Source of the DNA: Gemmatimonadota bacterium
Lineage (GTDB): Bacteria; Gemmatimonadota; Gemmatimonadetes; Gemmatimonadales; Gemmatimonadaceae
Assembly (NCBI GenBank): GCA_947475795.1
Contig: CANJOX010000092.1
Span: forward strand, 1-10,299
Length of the DNA stretch: 10,299 bases
Direction: 5' to 3'
Made by a program: the position numbers and the translations under genes. Positions 5,743-10,299 of the stretch are shown one piece after another (position 1 is the first letter of the stretch; each line of letters begins with the position of its first letter). The notes under the pieces are model-generated. The model was not told the DNA's origin and made no database searches. It was given only the letters and a program-made list of their open reading frames with translations.

Positions 5743-5841
5743 AAACGGGCGGGGGAAAAACGGGGGGAGGGTGACGGACCTGACATGGTGTACTGTTTTC
5801 TCAGGACACGGCTGGACCACGGCACTTCGGGAGCGATCGCG

Positions 5842-7149
5842 ATGACCAGAGCACAGAATCCCGGCCGCGCGCGGCGGCATGGGGCGACCATCTCGGGCAC
5901 GACACGCCGCACGGCGTCCATCGCCGCGTCCATCGCGGCGCTCGTGGCGCCACTCCTCACTGCGTGCGCCGACAGCACGGCGCCGCGCGACACTGGCGCG
6001 GTGGATTCGCTCACGGCGCTACCGCGGGCGCTCACGGCGGTGGAGCGCGACGCGGTGTCGGCGGGGAACAGTTTCGCTCTGCGTCTGCTGCGCGCGTCGG
6101 ATGCGCGGGCGGCGGGGAAGAACGTGCTGCTCTCGCCGCTCAGTGTCTCGCTCGCCATGGGCATGACGATGAACGGCGCCGCCGGCGAGACGGAATCGCA
6201 GATGGCCGGCACGCTGGGCTGGCGCGGTCGCACGCGCACCGAAATCAACACGGCCTACCGCGATCTCATGACGATGCTGCCCACGCTCGATCCGACGGTC
6301 ACGGTCACGCTGGCGAACGCGATCTGGGTGCGCACGCCGCTGGTGGCCGACACGGGATTTGCGGGTGACGTGCGGCGGTACTTCAACGCGGAAATCCGCA
6401 GCGCCGCCACGCCCTCGGCGATGTTCGACGCGGTCAATGCGTGGGGGAACACGCAGACCAAGGGGCTGGTGCCCAAGGTGCTCGACGCACCGCCGCCCGA
6501 TGATCTGCTGATGCTGCTGGCCAACGCGGTGTATTTCGACGGCGCGTGGCGCGACCGGTTTGATTCGGCAAAGACCAAACCCGGCCCCTTCCGTTTGGAG
6601 AGCGGCGCCGACGTGTCTGTGCCGCTGATGACGCGCGACGGCCGGTTCCGCGGCTTTGCCGACGGCTCGGTGCTGGCGGCCGAACTGGCTTACGGCAACA
6701 CGGCGTACACGATGCTGCTGCTGGCACCACAAACGGGTACGGTGTCGTCGTTGGTGGCCACGCTCGATTCCGCGCGGCTGGCCACGATCACGAACGGGCT
6801 TGCCACGGTGTCGGCCACCACGCCGCTCACGCTGCCGCGCTTCCGTGTGTCGGGATCACTGGAACTCTCACCGCACCTCGCGGCGCTCGGCATGCCGCGC
6901 GCCTTCACCGATGCCGCACAGTTTCCGCGTCTGCTGGGACCGAGCGTGAAGATCGGTTTCGTGCGGCACGGGGTGGCGGTGGACGTGGACGAGGCCGGGA
7001 CGCGTGCGGCGGCGGTGACGAGCGTGGGGATTGTCCCCACGTCGATGCCGCTGCCCTATCGCTTCGACAAACCGTTCGTGTTCGTGATCCGTGAACGGTT
7101 TGCCGGCACCGTGCTGTTTACCGGCGTGGTGCGCGACCCGCGCGCGTGA
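5842..7149 (+). CDS. Serpin-family protease inhibitor, lipoprotein
   Basis: This is a 435-residue protein. The basic N-terminus and hydrophobic stretch end in LTAC (Cys42), a lipobox, so it should be lipid-anchored on the cell envelope. The serpin fold covers the remainder, with landmarks NVLLSPLSVSLAMGMTMNGA, LANAIWV, LLMLLANAVYFDGAWRDRF and the C-terminal PFVFVIRERFAGTVLFTGVV. The reactive-centre loop begins at E384 with hinge EAGTRAAAVT, whose small side chains fit an inhibitory serpin that inserts its loop. The spacing from hinge to FDKPFVF equals that in human alpha-1-antitrypsin, placing P1 at Thr400 and P1' at Ser401. Target proteases would be serine or cysteine enzymes; Thr at P1 is uncommon. 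The start at 5842 has GGGAG eight bases upstream and is preferred over 5785. Confidence 0.9.
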   Translation: MTRAQNPGRARRHGATISGTTRRTASIAASIAALVAPLLTACADSTAPRDTGAVDSLTALPRALTAVERDAVSAGNSFALRLLRASDARAAGKNVLLSPLSVSLAMGMTMNGAAGETESQMAGTLGWRGRTRTEINTAYRDLMTMLPTLDPTVTVTLANAIWVRTPLVADTGFAGDVRRYFNAEIRSAATPSAMFDAVNAWGNTQTKGLVPKVLDAPPPDDLLMLLANAVYFDGAWRDRFDSAKTKPGPFRLESGADVSVPLMTRDGRFRGFADGSVLAAELAYGNTAYTMLLLAPQTGTVSSLVATLDSARLATITNGLATVSATTPLTLPRFRVSGSLELSPHLAALGMPRAFTDAAQFPRLLGPSVKIGFVRHGVAVDVDEAGTRAAAVTSVGIVPTSMPLPYRFDKPFVFVIRERFAGTVLFTGVVRDPRA

Positions 7150-7173
7150 CGCGCTTCGCGGAACGCGAGACGC

Positions 7174-7202
7174 GTAGCGCGCTTCGCGGCCCTGCGCGCT
7201 AC
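7174..7202. terminator. Hairpin between convergent serpin and acidic-protein genes
   Basis: GTAGCGCGC (7174-7182) and GCGCGCTAC (7194-7202) pair perfectly over nine bases around an 11-base loop. The structure sits at the 3' ends of two convergent genes and includes the stop codon of the minus-strand gene (7199-7201). It lacks a T-tract on either strand, so it may act only as a weak or factor-assisted bidirectional terminator. An 11-bp direct repeat (GCGCTTCGCGG at 7151-7161 and 7179-7189) overlaps it. Confidence 0.45.
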
Positions 7203-7843
7203 AGCGATCCCAGCAGGTCGTCGATGGCCTTCTGATCGGCGTCCTGCAGCGGTTCCGCGCCGTGAATGATGCGCTGCAGGATGTCCACTGCTTCTCCCGC
7301 GAGATCGTCGGGGTGCTTGCGGTCTTTCGCGAAGCGCACGATGTGGCCGAGGAGGATCGTCTCGTACGGTGACGTGTCGTCATCGTCGTCATCGTCCTCG
7401 TCGTCGTCATCATCACCATCGTCGGCGTCGCGCATCGCTTCGTAGCTGGGCACGCTCGCCTTCCACGGCTCGGCGCTGTGCGCTTCGGCCTCGAGCGCCG
7501 TACGCGGCACCAGCGCGAACAAGCGGCACTGCAGCCCCGGCTCGCCCTCGAAGGCAAAGAGCCCCAGTGGCACCGGCGACTCGAAGAGGTGCAATCCGAT
7601 GAGCCGTTCGATGGCTTCGGGCGGCATTGCACTGCGCGCCACCATGCGGCCGTCGATGTACGCGGCCAGCGCCGAGGAATCCGGCGCGCGCGGGTCGTCG
7701 AGACGCGACACGACCAGCGCGATGGGCTCGCGGGTGGTCACGAACACCGCGGGGCGCGATTCATCGTCGCCACCGTAGGACTCCGCGTCGGGCGCGTCGT
7801 CGTCGGGTGAATACTCGTCGGGCGGATCGAATTCAGCCGGCAT
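7199..7843 (-). CDS. Acidic protein of unknown function with poly-Asp tract
   Basis: This is a 214-residue protein from the ATG at 7843; a GTG at 7891 in the same frame is possible but neither start has a clear ribosome binding site. An acidic N-terminus (about residues 1-29) leads to a globular-looking part (32-136) with IALVVSRLDD, AAYIDGRMVAR, FESPVPLGLFAFEGEPGLQCRLFALVPRT split around 88-114. A run of Asp with one Glu and one Gly follows at 139-156, then a helical C-terminus ending DLLGSL. No family is recognised. The Asp tract is encoded by repeated GAC/GAT codons (about 7376-7429), a trinucleotide microsatellite. It follows the ABC exporter genes after 83 bases on the same strand and may be part of that operon. 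It is probably cytoplasmic, as no signal or membrane segment is visible. Confidence 0.7.
   Translation of the reverse strand: MPAEFDPPDEYSPDDDAPDAESYGGDDESRPAVFVTTREPIALVVSRLDDPRAPDSSALAAYIDGRMVARSAMPPEAIERLIGLHLFESPVPLGLFAFEGEPGLQCRLFALVPRTALEAEAHSAEPWKASVPSYEAMRDADDGDDDDDEDDDDDDDTSPYETILLGHIVRFAKDRKHPDDLAGEAVDILQRIIHGAEPLQDADQKAIDDLLGSL
7376..7429. repeat. GTC/ATC trinucleotide microsatellite encoding poly-Asp
   Basis: About 18 tandem triplets read mostly gtc or atc on the plus strand, which are GAC/GAT Asp codons on the minus strand, with a few interruptions. Mixed Asp codons show that the amino-acid run is kept even though the DNA repeat is impure. Confidence 0.7.
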
Positions 7844-7926
7844 GGCGTGGCGTCGCAGAACGTGAGAACCGCTGGAAATCCCCGGCCTCACAGGTTACGC
7901 ACCGGAGCACGCCGCAGGAAGGGCGG

Positions 7927-9669
7927 TCACACGGTGGCCGCCACCTCGCTCACGTCGATCCGTTCGAAGACGCCGCCCAGCCAGTGCAGCAGCGGCCACA
8001 GTTCGGCGATCACCACCACGCTGGCCAGCATCGTGGCCAGCAGCACCGACCACCCGCCCCAGTCGTTGGCGATCCAGAGCACCAGCGCGCCTACGCCCAC
8101 CGGAAACACCAGGGCCACCGCGGCCACCAGCGTCGTGGCGCCGGTCGTGAGCAGATTCTGTCCCATGGTTTCGAAGCCGCGGGCCTCGGTGCCCAGGCGG
8201 ACCCACGCCGGAAAGAGCAGCGCGGTGCCGTTCTGGATCGTGAACATGAGCGCGTTGAACACCGGCACGCCGACGGCGATCGACACGACGATCGGCAGCG
8301 TGGCGCCGCTCTCCAGTAGCAGGGCCGGGTCCTGCAGGAACATCACCACTGGCACCGTCATGAGCGACCACACGGTGAGGGAATGCAGCATCGTCACGGC
8401 CGCGATTTCGGCCGCCACGATGCGCCAGCCGGGGAGCGGCATGGTTTTCAGCATGGCGAGACGCGGCAGGTCGAGGCGCAGGTCGAAGCGCATCCAGAGG
8501 GGGCCGATGAACAGCAGCATCGCGCCCCAGCCGAAGGTCATGCCCATGAACACGTCGCCGGCGCGCTCGGACGTGGAGCGTGTGACTGCGGCCAGCACGG
8601 CCAGTCCGACGGTGAAGGAGAGCAGCTGCGTGCGCCATGCACCGCCGCGCAGTGCGGCCACCACGTTCTTCCAGGCGATCGCTGTTTCCGGACGCCCGGT
8701 GAGCGCGAGCGACGGCACCGCGGCGAGCTTTCCCTTCCGCGAGCGCGAGGTCCCCATCTGCGACGAGCGGAATCGCTGCAGCCGCTCGGCGCGGTGCTGC
8801 GTGGCTTCGAGTGCGGCTTCTTCGAAAGCCCGGTCGAGGCGCACCACCCAGAGGTACTGGAGCAGCAGCATCCCGATGGCCCAGGGCACCGTGGCCAGCC
8901 AGTGCGCGGTGCTGGCCATGAACACCGGCTCGAGCACTGCGCGTACCGGAAACAGCGCCGCATGCGGCACGGGCTGCCGTAGGGCGTCGGTGATGCCCAG
9001 CAGCACGGCCTTGAGGCCCGCGTCGCTGGCCACGCGCAGCTCGGGGAGACGGACGCCGAGCCCGTAGATCACGGCGAGCAGCGCCACCCCGAACAGCATC
9101 GCCGGCACGATCAGCCGGCGGCGCGCCGTGCCTTCGTGCTCGGTGGTGCTGGCGTGCACGATCGAGGCGCCCAGCCGGTGCAGCGCCAGGTTGCTGAACA
9201 GCAGCCACAGCGCGATACCGCGCTGCCATCCTTCCACCGACCCGCCGCCGCCGCGCAGCAGCACGCTGAAGATCATGGTGTTGAGCAGGATGGCGAGCTG
9301 CATGCGCACCAGCTTGGCGTGCACCAGCTGCCGTCGGCTCACTGGCGCCGGAAACAGGAACTGCACTTCGGCCGGTGTAAACGCGAGCGCCCCGCGCTCG
9401 CTGCCGAAGAGCCACCAGCGGGCCGCCGAGAGCAGCAGCACGGCGCTGACGATGGGCACGGCGATGTCGGTTTTCACGAGCGCGGCGAGCGGACCACCGC
9501 CCAGCTGCGTGTTCCGGAACAGCGCCCACCAGATGTAGAGCACGCCCATGACCACGGCGGCGATGTAGCGCGGGCTGCGCGCCCGTGCGATCTGGCGGCG
9601 CAAGCGATTGACCGCCGTGCGCTCGTACAGGAAGAGCAGCGCCGACACGGGGGCCGGCTGTCCCGTCAT
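7927..9669 (-). CDS. ABC exporter membrane subunit (putative ABC exporter family)
   Basis: This is a 580-residue integral membrane protein with about twelve hydrophobic segments, for example YIAAVVMGVLYIWWALF (35-51), VPIVSAVLLLSA (71-82), LIVPAMLFGVALLAVIYGLG and the paired helices at the C-terminus near AALVFPVGVGALVLWIA. Residues 98-120 include TPAEVQFLFPAPVSRRQLV, a motif typical of the 'putative ABC exporter' family of ABC-2-like permeases. A basic cytoplasmic segment with RFRSSQMGTSRSRKGK lies near the middle. The start overlaps the ATPase stop as ATGA (9666-9669), so the two subunits are translated together in one operon. The substrate is unknown; the family is linked to export of peptides, polysaccharides or drugs only by analogy. 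Confidence 0.87.
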   Translation of the reverse strand: MTGQPAPVSALLFLYERTAVNRLRRQIARARSPRYIAAVVMGVLYIWWALFRNTQLGGGPLAALVKTDIAVPIVSAVLLLSAARWWLFGSERGALAFTPAEVQFLFPAPVSRRQLVHAKLVRMQLAILLNTMIFSVLLRGGGGSVEGWQRGIALWLLFSNLALHRLGASIVHASTTEHEGTARRRLIVPAMLFGVALLAVIYGLGVRLPELRVASDAGLKAVLLGITDALRQPVPHAALFPVRAVLEPVFMASTAHWLATVPWAIGMLLLQYLWVVRLDRAFEEAALEATQHRAERLQRFRSSQMGTSRSRKGKLAAVPSLALTGRPETAIAWKNVVAALRGGAWRTQLLSFTVGLAVLAAVTRSTSERAGDVFMGMTFGWGAMLLFIGPLWMRFDLRLDLPRLAMLKTMPLPGWRIVAAEIAAVTMLHSLTVWSLMTVPVVMFLQDPALLLESGATLPIVVSIAVGVPVFNALMFTIQNGTALLFPAWVRLGTEARGFETMGQNLLTTGATTLVAAVALVFPVGVGALVLWIANDWGGWSVLLATMLASVVVIAELWPLLHWLGGVFERIDVSEVAATV

Positions 9670-10299
9670 GCGTCGTCGCCGGTGAGCAGGATGAACATCT
9701 CTTCCAGCGACTTACCGGCCAGATCGGGGCGCGCCTCGACGATCTCGCTGATCGTGCCCAGGGCCACGGCCTGTCCGCGCCGGATCACGAGGATGCGCGT
9801 GCACAGCTCCTCGACCAGATGCAGCAGGTGCGAGCTGAGAATCACGGCGGCGCCGTCGCGCGCGCGGGCCGCGATGGTTTCCTTCATGCGCCGGATGCCC
9901 ACGGGATCGAGTCCCGTGAGCGGTTCGTCGAGCAGCAGCGCCGACGGATCGTGCATGAGGCCGCACGCGATGGCGAGCTTCTGCTTCATGCCGCGCGAGA
10001 GCTCGGTGGGGAGCGCATCACGCTTCGCGGTGAGTTCGAGTTCCTCGAGCAGCCGCGGGATGCGCGGTGCCGCGTCGCGCACGCCGTAGAGCCGCGCCGA
10101 GAACTGCAGATGCTCGGTGACCGTGAGGTAATCGAAGAGCTGCGGTTCGTCGGGGATGAAGGCGAGCCGCGCCTTCGCGGCCACCGGGTCCTGCTGCAGG
10201 TCAATGCCGGCGATGCGAATGCTCCCCGACGTGGGCTGCAGAATGCCGGCGAGCGCGCGCAGCGTGGTGGTCTTGCCGGCGCCATTGGGGCCGACCAGA
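9666..10299 (-). CDS. ABC transporter ATP-binding protein, partial (5' end beyond window)
   Basis: The frame runs open from the right edge to a stop at 9666, giving about 210 visible residues. All ATPase motifs are present: Walker A GPNGAGKTT (about 10266-10292), signature LSRGM (about 9987-10001), Walker B LLLDEP (9921-9938) with the catalytic Glu, D-loop GLDP, and the switch His in SSHLLHLVEEL (about 9828-9830). The Q-loop region reads FIPDEPQLFDYLTV, with Asp where many relatives have LPQ; this variant is seen in some ABC-2-type exporters. It powers the membrane protein encoded next, with which it overlaps by ATGA. Only the first few dozen residues before Walker A are missing. Regulation cannot be seen because the promoter is outside the window. 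Confidence 0.93.
   Translation of the reverse strand, partial: LVGPNGAGKTTTLRALAGILQPTSGSIRIAGIDLQQDPVAAKARLAFIPDEPQLFDYLTVTEHLQFSARLYGVRDAAPRIPRLLEELELTAKRDALPTELSRGMKQKLAIACGLMHDPSALLLDEPLTGLDPVGIRRMKETIAARARDGAAVILSSHLLHLVEELCTRILVIRRGQAVALGTISEIVEARPDLAGKSLEEMFILLTGDDA

Noticed and set aside
5145..6251. Long minus-strand open frame across the META gene and the serpin start
   Set aside because: It lies in a different frame from the META protein, translates the heptamer repeat, and is Arg/Ala/Pro-rich in the way of shadow frames in high-GC DNA.
7847..10089. Long plus-strand open frames opposite the ABC exporter genes
   Set aside because: They are antisense to well-supported transporter genes, and their Ser/Arg/His-rich composition is that of a shadow frame.

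Overview
The window is a bacterial chromosomal segment of high GC content with dense genes and little intergenic space. Several products fit a Gram-negative free-living bacterium with many exported lipoproteins: a serpin lipoprotein, an FKBP lipoprotein, a META-domain lipoprotein and a putative ABC exporter. Base composition, gene mix and G-rich heptamer repeats between genes suggest Gemmatimonadota or a similar high-GC phylum. That assignment is inference from general character; there is no rRNA or other marker here to settle it.

Left third (1-3660): a cluster of toxin-antitoxin-like loci. At the left edge, on the minus strand, a small unrecognised gene overlaps by ATGA a truncated gene that resembles RelE/HigB-fold (Gp49-like) toxins. 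Divergent from it, across an AT-rich control region carrying a 10-bp inverted repeat, is a complete hipBA-type pair (XRE antitoxin plus HipA-family Ser/Thr kinase), again joined by ATGA. A small lipoprotein of unknown function follows. Next comes a ribbon-helix-helix antitoxin plus PIN-domain toxin pair (VapBC-type), also joined by ATGA. Its promoter is unusually clear (TTGACT, 17 bases, TATACT), has operator-like palindromes embedded in it, and appears to give a leaderless mRNA.

Middle (3660-7150): an FKBP-type peptidyl-prolyl isomerase lipoprotein is coupled by ATGA to a small DUF1289 protein. Convergent to them on the minus strand are a META/HslJ-like lipoprotein and an exported HbpS/GlcG-like protein. 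A serpin lipoprotein on the plus strand is divergent from the META gene. Its reactive-centre loop aligns without gaps to that of alpha-1-antitrypsin, giving a predicted Thr-Ser scissile bond. Two islands of 7-base G-rich repeats lie between genes here (about 3659-3720 and 5707-5742).

Right third (7174-10299), all minus strand: an ABC transporter ATPase (cut by the right edge) overlaps by ATGA a roughly 12-helix ABC-exporter membrane protein. Then comes an acidic protein of unknown function with a poly-Asp tract encoded by a trinucleotide microsatellite. A hairpin separates this operon from the convergent serpin gene.

I saw no tRNA, rRNA, CRISPR array, insertion sequence or phage gene. The most unusual items are the serpin's reactive-centre loop, the leaderless promoter-operator of the PIN-type locus, and the clustering of three toxin-antitoxin-like loci of different families.
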